From contig CM062198.1 in the NCBI GenBank assembly GCA_031216445.1, forward strand, positions 806,001 through 870,000: a stretch of DNA of 64,000 nt, given 5' to 3'. The stretch comes from Lateolabrax maculatus. Lineage: Eukaryota > Chordata > Actinopteri > Acropomatiformes > Lateolabracidae. This document shows, piece by piece, positions 35,228 to 48,862 of this stretch. The notes beneath the pieces were generated by a model, which ran no database searches, had not been told where the DNA came from, and worked only from the letters and a program-made list of their open reading frames with translations. The stretch's first letter is position 1. Each line of letters opens with the position of its first letter. Position numbers and translations under genes: made by a program.

Positions 35228-35411
35228 ACAATTATCGAAAACATACTTTTTCTAAATTAATCCAGTTCAAGTAGACTGAGCTGGTGAGATTTTTCAACCA
35301 CAAATTACAAGTAACTTTCTAAAAGTGAGTGTTAATAGCAATTTGATAAAAACTGATTTAAGTCAATTTACTATTTTTAATTAAATACCATGTTTGCATT
35401 TACAGTGTACT

Positions 35412-36469
35412 GCTGTCCTTGATATGTAAAAGCAAACAGATACTGTGAATCTGGGTGTAATGGCACACTAACAAATGCTGTGTACCAACAGGCGTCATGT
35501 GGGATATTAGAAAGCAAAGTATGTGGGTCTGGAACCACAGGTACTTCTGCATCTACAGTGGAATTAATGGCGCACAAATCATGCACCAATCGATAGTCAC
35601 TAGAGTTTATTTTGTTTTATTGGACAAGTTGGTGTATTACACAGACTTTTTGTTGGTTTTAACACACCTGCTGCTACCAAGCCCTTGATGGTGGGTCTTA
35701 TACCTGCTATTTGGTGTGGTTTCATGGGATATTGTTTTTGGTATGGCAACACAATGCCCTCTTTTGCTTTGATGTGAACTGGCTGTGCTGACCTAACTAG
35801 CCCTACATCTGTTTTATGATGTGACCATAACTCATGTGGTATCTGATGTAGTAGCACACTATGTTCTTCTGAGAGTGGCAGTTGAGTAGGGAATCTCTGA
35901 CTTAGTAGCACTTGGGCTCTTGTTCCTTTGTCATATGCTCGCAGAAATATTTTCACATATTGTCCATCGGAGGATGACTGCACATGCGTGTTCTGAGTTG
36001 GTTTCCATACAGTCACTTGTAGTGCTGCCTTCACCATCGGTCCTAGGTCACGTGATTCATGTCCATTAGCTATCAGGAGTGTAACATGTGGGACGGAGCT
36101 GGTGACTTGAAACCAGGGACGTAGTTCTGGTGGTAGAGTAACTGCTGCTGCTGGTCCTTGTGGTCCAACATACAGGTCTTGACATATTACAGATAATATT
36201 TTGCCTGTAATCAACTCTGTCCAGCATTCTTTGTAGTCAGTATGTTGCTGAGTCTCATCATACATCAGAGTGCAGTGCAGCGGCAGTCGTGGTTCTTGTG
36301 CTGTGGGCAGTTCTTTCTGTATCCAGGCTTTTCACACACTCCATTGGTGTGCAAGTTCTGAGTCAGCTGGCCATTGGATCCAGTATACTGCAGGCTGCAC
36401 ATATGTGAGTGTCTTTTGTCTTTCTCTTCGTCTGCCAGTGTGCTCTAAGTCTTACAGTATCTCTTGCTG
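35412..36469 (-). pseudogene. ERV1-type pol fragment, reverse-transcriptase 5' part (unit 5)
   Basis: Same fragment and same breaks as in unit 1: minus frames 36265-35600 and 35589-35377. The transposon boundary is at 35407/35408. It joins the LINE fragment at about 36469. Confidence 0.75.
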
Positions 36470-37092
36470 GAACATTTGAAGCAGGCTGGTATGTGGGATA
36501 TCTCCAGTGAAGTGTTAAAGATATCTGTGAACACCAGAGACAGCTGGTCAGCACAGTGCTTCAGGGTGGATGGAGAGACAGAGTCTGGCCCGGCTGCTTT
36601 GTGGAGGTTCTGTCTCTTGTATTGTCTGTTAACATCCCTCTCCAGGATTGAGAGAGGTGTCACTGTGGACGGGAAGGGGGCCTCTGAGGTTTGAAGTTGT
36701 GGAGAGGCCCAGGCCCCTGCAGTGGTGGGAGAGGTGAAGCTGGTGGCCTGGGGCTGGTGGATGGAGTCCCAGGGGATTGTGTCTGGACTGTCCCATTGTC
36801 TTTCGAAACGACAGTAGAACTTGTTCAGATTGTTGGACAGGCGCAAGTCGTTAGCAGAGTGGGGGGCTCTGGGTTTGTAATGGGTGAGCTCTCTGAGCCC
36901 CTTCCAGACAGAAGCAGAGTCCTTGGCTGAGAACTGGTGTTGGAGTTTCTCAGAATACAGTCGTTTAGCTCCCCTCACCTCCTTGCTAAACCTGTACTTT
37001 GCCTCTTTGAACCTGCTTCTGTCTCCACTCCTAAATGCTTCCTCCTTTTGCGACCTTAGCTGTCTGAGACGGGTTGGCTGTGTTGTATCTTC
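36470..37092 (-). mobile_element. LINE ORF2 fragment, unit 5
   Basis: Identical in layout to the unit 1 LINE fragment, with the same LTR junction on the right and the same retroviral junction on the left. Confidence 0.75.
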
Positions 37093-37103
37093 TGTAGCGA
37101 TGA

Positions 37104-37555
37104 TGTGATGATGATGAAGGAATCTCCGCTGACACCGACTTAGTTGTATAAAAAGGTTTATTACAAAAAGTACAGCGTCAAAACAAGCACCATGGATTGC
37201 CTGTGAGAAGATCCGAAGCCAATGTGAATCTCCCCCGTTTTCCACTCAAACTACACCTTTTAAAGCCTCATGGTATAGCTAATGTGTGGTGACAAGATAG
37301 GCTCAGAGCCAACCTCATAACCATACATGGCTATTTTACAGAAAGGGAAGGTGGAACCTATAGTTCAGGTTGAAACTGATCTCATCTCTTTGGAACTTTA
37401 GGAAAACAACCCCCAAGGGGCACCCATCTATGAAAGTAGCCAGACCTTGGACATAGGCTTATCTAAACATTTCCCACACAAGTATCTAAACATTGGATCC
37501 ACACAAGTATCTAAACATTGGACGCACATGGGAGAGACATCTCTCAGCTCAGACA
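37104..37555 (-). mobile_element. ERV long terminal repeat (3' LTR), unit 5
   Basis: Same LTR as in unit 1, with TATA-like and AATAAA signals and the duplicated U3 motif. It differs by at least one substitution (GACGCACA near 37523). Confidence 0.65.
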
Positions 37556-39364
37556 CCTCATTTTACTTAAATTTGGGTCAATTTGGTTGCTTCTTCAGCT
37601 GTCATGGTTTGGTGTAGGTTTATCTATGTGCATTGATTTCGTGAACATTGTACCACTACCATCACTGTCCCTTCTTTTAGGCATTGTCTGTGAACCACAT
37701 GCGTGTCTATTTTTATGCCTTCTGGTCCTAATGTCAATGTTTGATTGTATTGAGCTGACTTTATATACGTGAGTGTGATTACGTTGTTTACTGGTACTCC
37801 TCCTCTCAGCCAGTCTCTGTGATCATCTTTGTCCTTGGATCTTGAAGCTGTCTATCTTCCAGTTGGGAGGCTTCACCGTCCCTTTCTGGATCGTGCTGTG
37901 CCCTTGCTGTCTCACCTGGATCCCTCGCTCTGCAGCAATGGTTTAAATGGAACCAACATTTCTTACCCTCTACTTTCAGCGCAGTTGGGGTAGTTAGGAT
38001 AACCTTAAAGGGTCCTTCTCACCTTGGTTGGTCCCACTTTCGTTTGAACACCTTTACGTAGACCCAGTCTCCAGGTTCAACTCTCCTTAGCTGCTCTGGA
38101 ATGTCAGCGTCTCTGTCCTCAGACACAGCTTTTACCTGTTGGAGCACAGCTTTGTGTATTTGCGTTAGGTGTCGTAGGTAGCATGTTAGTTCTCGTTCAC
38201 ATTGCTCGCATACGGCCCTCTACAAAAGGGAACCGGCATCGGTCTCCCTGTAAGTGCCTCGTGTGGTATTAGATGTGTTAGTCTCTTAGCTTAGTGTTAG
38301 TGTTAGTTAGTGTTCGTATAGCCATCAAAGCAAGTGGCAATGCATCTACCCAATTGATTTTATACTGACTGTCTGCTCTAATTTTTGCAAGTTTTGCTTT
38401 TAGCATGCCATTTGCCCTTTCCACTACTCTCTGTGACTGTGGGTGATACACACATCTGAACTTCTGTTTGATTCCTAGCATTTTTAGGGCTTTTTTTATT
38501 GTCTCAGCTACAAACGCAGGTCGGAAAAATGGTGACCACCAGACTGCTTGAAGGCGTCTCAACACCTCCCCACTTGTGCAATGGTCCTGACCATGCGCAC
38601 TACGTGTAGCAACCTGTACCAAAGATGTTGGGAGGACAATATGTCCATGTGCACTTCGCCATAGCCCATGTGATGGACCTTCTTCAGTGATTATACTTGC
38701 CCCCCTTTTTGCCCATACAGAATGTGCATATGGACTTGCCTGATGTTGTGCTGCTATTATATAGCAGCACATATATATAGCTCATATATATATATATATA
38801 TCATATATATATAAGTTTGTCAGTGGTTCACAATCTCCAGCTACTAGCAGTGGTCCTATACAGGTGGGTGTAGCTATGCGTTTTGCGGCTTCATCTGCTA
38901 AGTTGTTGCCTTTAGCTATCAGGGAATTCGTTTTTTGATGAGCTACGCATTTAATGATGGCTAACACTTTTGGATGGTGTATGGCTTCTAGTAAAGCTGA
39001 GATGGCAGAAATGACGACATGTGTCTCACCGTTTGTGGTTTGGGAGCTTTCGATACTGCCTCAATTTGTGAGGGCACTATAGCTCATTTAGTGCCACAGA
39101 GTTGTCTACCTAAGTATTCAACCTGTGTCTGGCAAAACTGTAATTTATTTTTACTCACCTTGTGAGCCCCCTTTTCTAAAGCCATCAGGGCTGAGACTGA
39201 GTCTTGTGCACATTGAGCTTTGGAGGTGCTACATATCAAGAGATCATCTACATATTGTAGTACTGTACTGGACACGTCTAGGTGTTGCAGGTCATTAGCC
39301 AATACTCGACTGAATATTGAGGGACTTTCAACATAGCTCTGCGGGAGACGTGTGTACGTATACT
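37556..39364 (-). pseudogene. ERV1-type pol fragment: reverse transcriptase 3' part, RNase H, integrase (unit 5)
   Basis: Same arrangement and breaks as in unit 1: YVDD frame 39302-39084, RNase H remnant, integrase frame 38772-38278, TGA in the C-terminal domain at 38021-38019. Its TA tract (about 38783-38813) is the shortest in the array and carries the TATCATAT interruption. Confidence 0.8.
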
Positions 39365-40708
39365 CACTGTAAAATCTAATTAGTTGACCTTACTTAAAAA
39401 AAGTATGCAAACTCGTTGCAAATTAAGCAAAGTAATCTTAAGAATAGTGAGTTAGAAAAGCTTGTTTATTTTAAGTGTGCAGTACCAAATCAAGTAGTAC
39501 AACTAAAAAAAAAAAAAAAAAAGTTCATGTAACTTAATAGCCATGCTTAGTGTTAACTTAATTTTTTCATTTTGTGTGGACTGCTTGATACAAATTTAAC
39601 CCCACTTAGAATTATGATACCTACTACTTACTACTCACTCATTTTTTTTCAGTTCATTTCAGTTCAGTTAAATTAAACAAACCAATTTCCTTGAATGGGT
39701 CCTTGTCCTTCTCCCATTTCTTATCTATTTTAGCTGTTATTACCTAATAAAGGGAAAAACACCACAAACATATACTTTAAAAGAACACTCACTGGGTTTG
39801 TTCAGCTGCATTACAACATTTATTAAAAAAATAATTGCATCACTGACAGATCTAGACTGAACAATAAATGTTCGATATTGTTACTTTTGATTCCAATTCT
39901 CCAATATAAAATGTGTGTTTTATCACTCACCTTACAATAAACAATAAAATTACTGTTCTCTATCCTCTTGTCATATTTAATGTATTTTAAAGCTAGTTGT
40001 AAAATTGCTCATAGTGTGATCTATGTCTGTTAGGCTATTGTAATAACAATATGCATTAAATCTATTATTCAGCCTCAAGTGTTCTGTTCCCAAGTATCAC
40101 TTTCTTGTACATTCAAGTACAAAACAGCAGCTAAACAACAAACTTGTGGTTTGATTTGACTGTAGAACATGACATGGACATGGCAAAAATAAAACCACAT
40201 TTTTGTGAGCTAATTCTATGCATGTAACAGTCTCACAATATTAAACAGGTAAACACCTGATAATTACAGGACTTCAGTGCATGCAAAATCATTGCATTTC
40301 TGATCAAAACTGAAAGTACAACAAATGCTTTTGTGTCCCAAAGCGAGCATCAGTCCAAGGTTTAAACCAACACAGAAAAACATCACTCCTTGGGTTTTGT
40401 ATTTGTACTACATTATAACTACTATAATTAAAAGTTTTCCCAAAACACAAATGTAAACAGGTCAACCTTGCTAGGTTCCTTTCTGACAACATTATCTAAC
40501 AACTCTTTGCAACACAAGGTGGCGCTATTTCCACCATTAGCATACTAGCATAACATGGTACACTTTAATAGAATTTTTTTTTTTTTTGAGATCATAAACA
40601 AGCCAGCTCAGTTGCATGAAAGCATAAAACTTTCTCTGATAACAGGAGAACATTAACTGCTGCATAATTTACAAAGTGCTATCTGACAGCTGATGGCTCT
40701 TTACTGGT

Positions 40709-42996
40709 CTAACCCAGTAGACTGTTCTTCAAAGTTAACAGTTTTGGTGGGAGGTTTTCTTTCCCAGTCCAAGCATCACAGTCTGAATGAAGTTGAGTGT
40801 ATTTGCCATGCATTTTGGGTAATCCAAATGCAAAGCATATGTAAGCCCAAATAACAGACAAACTGCCTGAGGCAAGTTTTTTTATATGATCCATGATGAT
40901 ACCTCCCTCCAGAATGATGGCAGTGGAGATGGGCTGGAGGTCTACTGAACTTGGACCCTCATGAGGATTATCTTCACTGACAACTGTCAGCACACCGACA
41001 GTGCATTCTAGGGCCTCGTCTCTCGCTGTACCCTACAAAGACACACACACACATTCTTCAGCATGGCAATTTATGCTCTTCTAAACATTCATTTTTAATG
41101 TTGAAAGCATTTGCTAGGGAATATGGTTTTAAATATGTGTTCACACTGGATTGTTACAATATAACCAACAAAATAAATGTGGTATGATTAAACTAAAGCT
41201 ATGGTCCACAAGGTCCATATATTCTTAAACAGTGACACTGACTTTTCAGCCTGGACTCCTGCTCCTTAGATTTACAATTAATTAATGTGTACAACGTTTA
41301 TGTGGCAAATTTCATTTTTATTTACTGGCTGTTTAAATACCTCTCAGATTAGCTGTGGAGGAATTGCCATACAAAATACATCAATCACTGTACAAAATGT
41401 ATATTGTATATTGTGCAGATAAAATTACATCTTCTATGTCAGCACAGATATAGTTCTATTTTAATGCAGACCAAACTTTTTCTTATGTGCAAGTACTTAC
41501 AGAGCATGTCTTGAAGAATTCACTGGAGTCGTCACCAAGTAAAATAGGAATGCCTTTGAGGACAACAGAGCGAAGTACTGTCACGTCTGGTGTCTAATGA
41601 TACACAGAGAGAGAAAAGACCAGTTAACAGAGTAATTTGCAAGGCACAAGCACAAGTCAGACAGGAAATAGAATAGGTTGGGCTGGATCATCTCATTTAG
41701 AACTTGATTGATGAACTATCACACAGATCAAAAGCAAAATTAACCTACTTACCATCCAGCTCATGTGCTGCATCAGCTCACTGAGCTTCTGGCCAACAGT
41801 TCCCCTTCTTGTTTTGAAAAGTTCAATGAAACGTGGGGTATACTGGTCCAGAGCCTCAAAGAAGTCTCCCTCAAGATTCTTACTTGCGATTCTGTTGAAC
41901 TCAGCAAACACCTGAAAAGTAGAGAGAGGGGTGGGTAGGGATGGAGAGATGGCAGAAGTGTTAACATTCCAACAAGTGTGTTTGGATTTCTAGCCACACA
42001 CCTTGAATTTCTTTTTGATAGGCATTATTTTATTGGTTGAGAACAAAAATAGTTTACCTGTCTGTGAAGAGTGCTGGCCATCGTTCAACAATGTTCTGTA
42101 CAGCAGGTTCCTTTTCTACAATTTCTTGTCTGCGTAGTGGGAATGATTGGTCCATCATTTGTGAGATGAGAGTGCCATTGGGTTGTTTCTTCTTCATTTC
42201 TTCCACGAGAACCTTTCTGGCATTTTCAAGGCTTGTTTCATCATGTCCTTCAGGTAAGTTAGGTAGGTAGTTTGCTTCACCTCTTTTTGGCCGTTTGATA
42301 TTCTTGCTTGAGGATTCTCCTTCTGGGTTGCCTTTACTTCTTTTGCCTCCATTGATTGCTACATCCTCACATCCAGCTTTTTGAAGCTTTGTGCGATAAT
42401 TTAAGGCTGTTTTTCCAGCCATACCATCTGTGTGGTCCAGGCTCAGTGAGGCAGGGGTGTTTGCTAATTAGTGCTTTTGCAACACTGCTGAAGTCATCGT
42501 CTTTAGGGTAAGCCTTGAAACTGTACATCGTCTCAGCAAGCTTTTCTAGTATGTCATGCTTCATATCTCGTGGTAGAGTCATACGTGTTCCATCCTTCAT
42601 AAAGGCAAGATCTGCCTGTCTGAGTCTATAGTCAACATCAACTGAGAAATTGGGTATGTCAAAGAAATCTGGCCACTGTTGTCTTAGCGATGGTGATGCT
42701 CTTCCTGTCGACAGGATCTCAGTGTCTGCTGTGCTGCACTCAGTGTCTGATGTTGTGGTGGGTGATGACAATGCGGTTAAATGGAGAGTCACAAGAGGGA
42801 TGATTTTGAGCGTAGCTCTTTCAGGTAAATCAGTTATTTCAGTCAAATTGCAGAGGGCATTATGGAAGTCTTGATCTTCATACTGCAGTTTAAAGTCATA
42901 CTGCAGTGACAGTTTATCTACCAGTTGCACTTTTAATTCTTCAATAGACTGTGGTCTCTCATTTAAAGTCAACTTCCTGATATCATCTTCAGCGAT
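40709..42996 (-). pseudogene. SAMD3-like / PB1 pseudogene (unit 6)
   Basis: Same structure and lesions as unit 1, with one silent-looking private substitution near 42499. Confidence 0.7.
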
Positions 42997-44234
42997 GATG
43001 AGTAGAGCAAGCTGAATGGAATGAAGAGAGGAGCGATATTTAGGGTGTAGATTTCCAAGTACCCAGTAGATGGCAGCTTGTGTTTCTTTCTGGAGGTTCC
43101 CAAGGGCTTAGCCACCTCAAAATCATCTATGTACAAGAAAAGAGCAATCCTGAATTCTTCCTCTGTCAAGAGAGAATTGTCTTTAAACCGGTAACCATCC
43201 CTGTGAGATCTGTATCCTTGTGACAAATTTGTCTCAGATGACATGGCCTTATCTAAAATTTCTCCATTGTTTAGTAATGTCTGCAGCATTTTTAGTATGG
43301 GGATATACACAACTGTCTGCCTGTCATTTTTTAGGACAAACTCAATAGGCGTCACCACTGAGAATTCTTTTCAAATGTATGATGTTCGCTTGCTAGTGGT
43401 TGACAATGACCCCCTAGTAGAAGTGAATTTCAGGAATACATTATTCTCAGTAAATACTTTAGCTATCTCACTCACTTAAGAGTCCTCAACATCTCCACAA
43501 TGTTGATTTAGTATTTTTCCAACCGAGGTATGTAACAATGGCTGTGAAAGCACATAAATTTGGTTGATCTGCTCTATAACTTCTTGCAGGGCATTTTCAG
43601 AGATGTTAAGAATCGATGACATTTTCAGAAAAACAGCAGCTACATTATGTTCCAACTGACTCTCCAAGTCTCCCACATCTTCATTGAGCTCAGTAACCTC
43701 AAACTCAACCTGATCAGTTTCAGGGGCACTATCCTCAGGTTGAATATTTATATTAGGTGGAGGTACCTCAAGTACATTATGTGACACAATTTCAGGTTTG
43801 AATGCCATCTTATTGTGGTCTTGATGTTCTTTGCTTTTATGTGCATTAAAGGTTGAATAAACATTGCTCTGAAAGCTACAGCCTTGATATGGACAGGAAA
43901 CCTTTTGCTTCAGCTTCAAATGTCTTCGTAAATGGGTAAAAAAGTCAGCTCCAGTGCAAGGCTCCACAAAGTCACACAGCTGACAATGGAAAGCAGTTTC
44001 ACCCACGTTCCCCAGGTCCTTTTGAGTGTGCCATGTTGATAAGTGGACTTTGAGTGCATTGAAAGATTTAAATGTGCACAGGCACTCCTTATAAAGGCAC
44101 GGTAGTGGTGATATTCGAGTGTGGCACCCGTGTTTTAAGCGGTAATGCTTAAGTAAGAAGCACCTCTTTTCAGCACAAAATGTGCAGTACTTACACAACC
44201 ACTGCATAGGAAGTTTTTTGTCTTCTTGAAAAAT
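42997..44234 (-). pseudogene. Truncated zinc-finger transposase-like pseudogene (unit 6)
   Basis: Same fingers, two stops and frameshift as unit 1. The upstream region is deleted at 44343. Confidence 0.65.
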
Positions 44235-44356
44235 CTGAAAAGAAAAGATCATTTTAGCATCAAGCCCGGCAAAATAGAAACAAAAAACAAAAACACTAAC
44301 ATGCAGTATCAGACTTGAAATACCAGAGCAACAGAAAAAAACCTTCCTTGCAAAAT

Positions 44357-44637
44357 TGTCTCAGCTACAAACGCAGGTCGGAAAAATGGTGACCACCAGA
44401 CTGCTTGAAGGCGTCTCAACACCTCCCCACTTGTGCAATGGTCCTGACCATGCGCACTACGTGTAGCAACCTGTACCAAAGATGTTGGGAGGACAATATG
44501 TCCATGTGCACTTCGCCATAGCCCATGTGATGGACCTTCTTCAGTGATTATACTTGCCCCCCTTTTTGCCCATACAGAATGTGCATATGGACTTGCCTGA
44601 TGTTGTGCTGCTATTACATAGCAGCACATATATATAG

Positions 44638-44668
<31 letters not shown>

Positions 44669-45231
44669 CATATATATATAAGTTTGTCAGTGGTTCACAA
44701 TCTCCAGCTACTAGCAGTGGTCCTATACAGGTGGGTGTAGCTATGCGTTTTGCGGCTTCATCTGCTAAGTTGTTGCCTTTAGCTATCAGGGAATTCGTTT
44801 TTTGATGAGCTACGCATTTAATGATAGCTAACACTTTTGGATGGTGTATGGCTTCTAGTAAAGCTGAGATGGCAGAAATGACGACATGTGTCTCACCGTT
44901 TGTGGTTTGGGAGCTTTCGATACTGCCTCAATTTGTGAGGGCACTATAGCTCATTTAGTGCCACAGAGTTGTCTACCTAAGTATTCAACCTGTGTCTGGC
45001 AAAACTGTAATTTATTTTTACTCACCTTGTGAGCCCCCTTTTCTAAAGCCATCAGGGCTGAGACTGAGTCTTGTGCACATTGAGCTTTGGAGGTGCTACA
45101 TATCAAGAGATCATCTACATATTGTAGTACTGTACTGGACACGTCTAGGTGTTGCAGGTCATTAGCCAATACTCGACTGAATATTGAGGGACTTTCAACA
45201 TAGCTCTGCGGGAGACGTGTGTACGTATACT
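44357..45231 (-). pseudogene. ERV pol remnant cut by the short-unit deletion (unit 6)
   Basis: Same content as unit 2: YVDD frame 45169-44951, RNase H remnant with one private change near 44825, and the integrase remnant at 44629-44357. Confidence 0.8.
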
Positions 45232-46574
45232 CACTGTAAAATCTAATTAGTTGACCTTACTTAAAAAAAGTATGCAAACTCGTTGCAAATTAAGCAAAGT
45301 AATCTTAAGAATAGTGAGTTAGAAAAGCTTGTTTATTTTAAGTGTGCAGTACCAAATCAAGTAGTACAACTAAAAAAAAAAAAAAAAAGTTCATGTAACT
45401 TAATAGCCATGCTTAGTGTTAACTTAATTTTTTCATTTTGTGTGGACTGCTTGATACAAATTTAACCCCACTTAGAATTATGATACCTACTACTTACTAC
45501 TCACTCATTTTTTTTCAGTTCATTTCAGTTCAGTTAAATTAAACAAACCAATTTCCTTGAATGGGTCCTTGTCCTTCTCCCATTTCTTATCTATTTTAGC
45601 TGTTATTACCTAATAAAGGGAAAAACACCACAAACATATACTTTAAAAGAACACTCACTGGGTTTGTTCAGCTGCATTACAACATTTATTAAAAAAATAA
45701 TTGCATCACTGACAGATCTAGACTGAACAATAAATGTTCGATATTGTTACTTTTGATTCCAATTCTCCAATATAAAATGTGTGTTTTATCACTCACCTTA
45801 CAATAAACAATAAAATTACTGTTCTCTATCCTCTTGTCATATTTAATGTATTTTAAAGCTAGTTGCAAAATTGCTCATAGTGTGATCTATGTCTGTTAGG
45901 CTATTGTAATAACAATATGCATTAAATCTATTATTCAGCCTCAAGTGTTCTGTTCCCAAGTATCACTTTCTTGTACATTCAAGTACAAAACAGCAGCTAA
46001 ACAACAAACTTGTGGTTTGATTTGACTGTAGAACATGACATGGACATGGCAAAAATAAAACCACATTTTTGTGAGCTAATTCTATGCATGTAACAGTCTC
46101 ACAATATTAAACAGGTAAACACCTGATAATTACAGGACTTCAGTGCATGCAAAATCATTGCATTTCTGATCAAAACTGAAAGTACAACAAATGCTTTTGT
46201 GTCCCAAAGCGAGCATCAGTCCAAGGTTTAAACCAACACAGAAAAACATCACTCCTTGGGTTTTGTATTTGTACTACATTATAACTACTATAATTAAAAG
46301 TTTTCCCAAAACACAAATGTAAACAGGTCAACCTTGCTAGGTTCCTTTCTGACAACATTATCTAACAACTCTTTGCAACACAAGGTGGCGCTATTTCCAC
46401 CATTAGCATACTAGCATAACATGGTACACTTTAATAGAATTTTTTTTTTTTTTGAGATCATAAACAAGCCAGCTCAGTTGCATGAAAGCATAAAACTTTC
46501 TCTGATAACAGGAGAACATTAACTGCTGCATAATTTACAAAGTGCTATCTGACAGCTGATGGCTCTTTACTGGT

Positions 46575-48862
46575 CTAACCCAGTAGACTGTTCTTCAAAG
46601 TTAACAGTTTTGGTGGGAGGTTTTCTTTCCCAGTCCAAGCATCACAGTCTGAATGAAGTTGAGTGTATTTGCCATGCATTTTGGGTAATCCAAATGCAAA
46701 GCATATGTAAGCCCAAATAACAGACAAACTGCCTGAGGCAAGTTTTTTTATATGATCCATGATGATACCTCCCTCCAGAATGATGGCAGTGGAGATGGGC
46801 TGGAGGTCTACTGAACTTGGACCCTCATGAGGATTATCTTCACTGACAACTGTCAGCACACCGACAGTGCATTCTAGGGCCTCGTCTCTCGCTGTACCCT
46901 ACAAAGACACACACACACATTCTTCAGCATGGCAATTTATGCTCTTCTAAACATTCATTTTTAATGTTGAAAGCATTTGCTAGGGAATATGGTTTTAAAT
47001 ATGTGTTCACACTGGATTGTTACAATATAACCAACAAAATAAATGTGGTATGATTAAACTAAAGCTATGGTCCACAAGGTCCATATATTCTTAAACAGTG
47101 ACACTGACTTTTCAGCCTGGACTCCTGCTCCTTAGATTTACAATTAATTAATGTGTACAACGTTTATGTGGCAAATTTCATTTTTATTTACTGGCTGTTT
47201 AAATACCTCTCAGATTAGCTGTGGAGGAATTGCCATACAAAATACATCAATCACTGTACAAAATGTATATTGTATATTGTGCAGATAAAATTACATCTTC
47301 TATGTCAGCACAGATATAGTTCTATTTTAATGCAGACCAAACTTTTTCTTATGTGCAAGTACTTACAGAGCATGTCTTGAAGAATTCACTGGAGTCGTCA
47401 CCAAGTAAAATAGGAATGCCTTTGAGGACAACAGAGCGAAGTACTGTCACGTCTGGTGTCTAATGATACACAGAGAGAGAAAAGACCAGTTAACAGAGTA
47501 ATTTGCAAGGCACAAGCACAAGTCAGACAGGAAATAGAATAGGTTGGGCTGGATCATCTCATTTAGAACTTGATTGATGAACTATCACACAGATCAAAAG
47601 CAAAATTAACCTACTTACCATCCAGCTCATGTGCTGCATCAGCTCACTGAGCTTCTGGCCAACAGTTCCCCTTCTTGTTTTGAAAAGTTCAATGAAACGT
47701 GGGGTATACTGGTCCAGAGCCTCAAAGAAGTCTCCCTCAAGATTCTTACTTGCGATTCTGTTGAACTCAGCAAACACCTGAAAAGTAGAGAGAGGGGTGG
47801 GTAGGGATGGAGAGATGGCAGAAGTGTTAACATTCCAACAAGTGTGTTTGGATTTCTAGCCACACACCTTGAATTTCTTTTTGATAGGCATTATTTTATT
47901 GGTTGAGAACAAAAATAGTTTACCTGTCTGTGAAGAGTGCTGGCCATCGTTCAACAATGTTCTGTACAGCAGGTTCCTTTTCTACAATTTCTTGTCTGCG
48001 TAGTGGGAATGATTGGTCCATCATTTGTGAGATGAGAGTGCCATTGGGTTGTTTCTTCTTCATTTCTTCCACGAGAACCTTTCTGGCATTTTCAAGGCTT
48101 GTTTCATCATGTCCTTCAGGTAAGTTAGGTAGGTAGTTTGCTTCACCTCTTTTTGGCCGTTTGATATTCTTGCTTGAGGATTCTCCTTCTGGGTTGCCTT
48201 TACTTCTTTTGCCTCCATTGATTGCTACATCCTCACATCCAGCTTTTTGAAGCTTTGTGCGATAATTTAAGGCTGTTTTTCCAGCCATACCATCTGTGTG
48301 GTCCAGGCTCAGTGAGGCAGGGGTGTTTGCTAATTAGTGCTTTTGCAACACTGCTGAAGTCATCATCTTTAGGGTAAGCCTTGAAACTGTACATCGTCTC
48401 AGCAAGCTTTTCTAGTATGTCATGCTTCATATCTCGTGGTAGAGTCATACGTGTTCCATCCTTCATAAAGGCAAGATCTGCCTGTCTGAGTCTATAGTCA
48501 ACATCAACTGAGAAATTGGGTATGTCAAAGAAATCTGGCCACTGTTGTCTTAGCGATGGTGATGCTCTTCCTGTCGACAGGATCTCAGTGTCTGCTGTGC
48601 TGCACTCAGTGTCTGATGTTGTGGTGGGTGATGACAATGCGGTTAAATGGAGAGTCACAAGAGGGATGATTTTGAGCGTAGCTCTTTCAGGTAAATCAGT
48701 TATTTCAGTCAAATTGCAGAGGGCATTATGGAAGTCTTGATCTTCATACTGCAGTTTAAAGTCATACTGCAGTGACAGTTTATCTACCAGTTGCACTTTT
48801 AATTCTTCAATAGACTGTGGTCTCTCATTTAAAGTCAACTTCCTGATATCATCTTCAGCGAT
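46575..48862 (-). pseudogene. SAMD3-like / PB1 pseudogene (unit 7)
   Basis: Same structure and lesions as unit 1. The reading blocks match the consensus of the other short units. Confidence 0.7.

Larger units (their letters stand above)
28012..35407 (-). mobile_element. Defective CMC-type (EnSpm/Chapaev-like) DNA transposon with gene cargo, both ends present
   Basis: The element begins CACTGTAAAATCTAATTAG at 28012 and ends TTTACAGTG at 35407, so its termini are inverted (CACTGTAAA on each inward strand). It is flanked by TACT at 28008-28011 and again at 35408-35411. On the two sides lie adjoining parts of one ERV reverse transcriptase gene. Conceptually removing the element and one TACT makes the minus-strand retroviral reading frame continuous, which fixes the ends precisely. 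CACTG-type termini and a transposase-like reading frame with N-terminal C2H2 fingers point to the CMC (CACTA/Mirage/Chapaev) superfamily. A 4-bp duplication fits Chapaev better than CACTA. Inside are the SAMD3-like pseudogene, the truncated transposase-like pseudogene, upstream exons, a large inverted repeat and a fish interspersed repeat. It cannot be autonomous because the catalytic region is incomplete and interrupted. Confidence 0.8.
28995..40341. repeat. Tandem array unit 5 (long form)
   Basis: Second long unit, 11347 bp, closely matching unit 1 over its whole length, including the 5.5 kb block absent from short units. It is slightly shorter than unit 1 through microsatellite differences and an 8-bp deletion near 39929. 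It carries a private double substitution at 32794-32795 that creates a stop codon and a perfect palindrome. Confidence 0.95.
39365..44342 (-). mobile_element. DNA transposon truncated by the short-unit deletion (units 5/6)
   Basis: CACTG terminus at 39365 after TACT at 39361-39364; the right terminus is lost at the scar at 44343. The non-coding segment 39365-40708 contains the 8-bp deletion shared with unit 6. Confidence 0.75.
40342..46207. repeat. Tandem array unit 6 (short form)
   Basis: Short unit of 5866 bp with the scar at 44343-44356. It shares with the adjacent long unit 5 an 8-bp deletion (near 45796) that no other unit has. It has a private CATCGTC variant near 42499. Confidence 0.95.
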
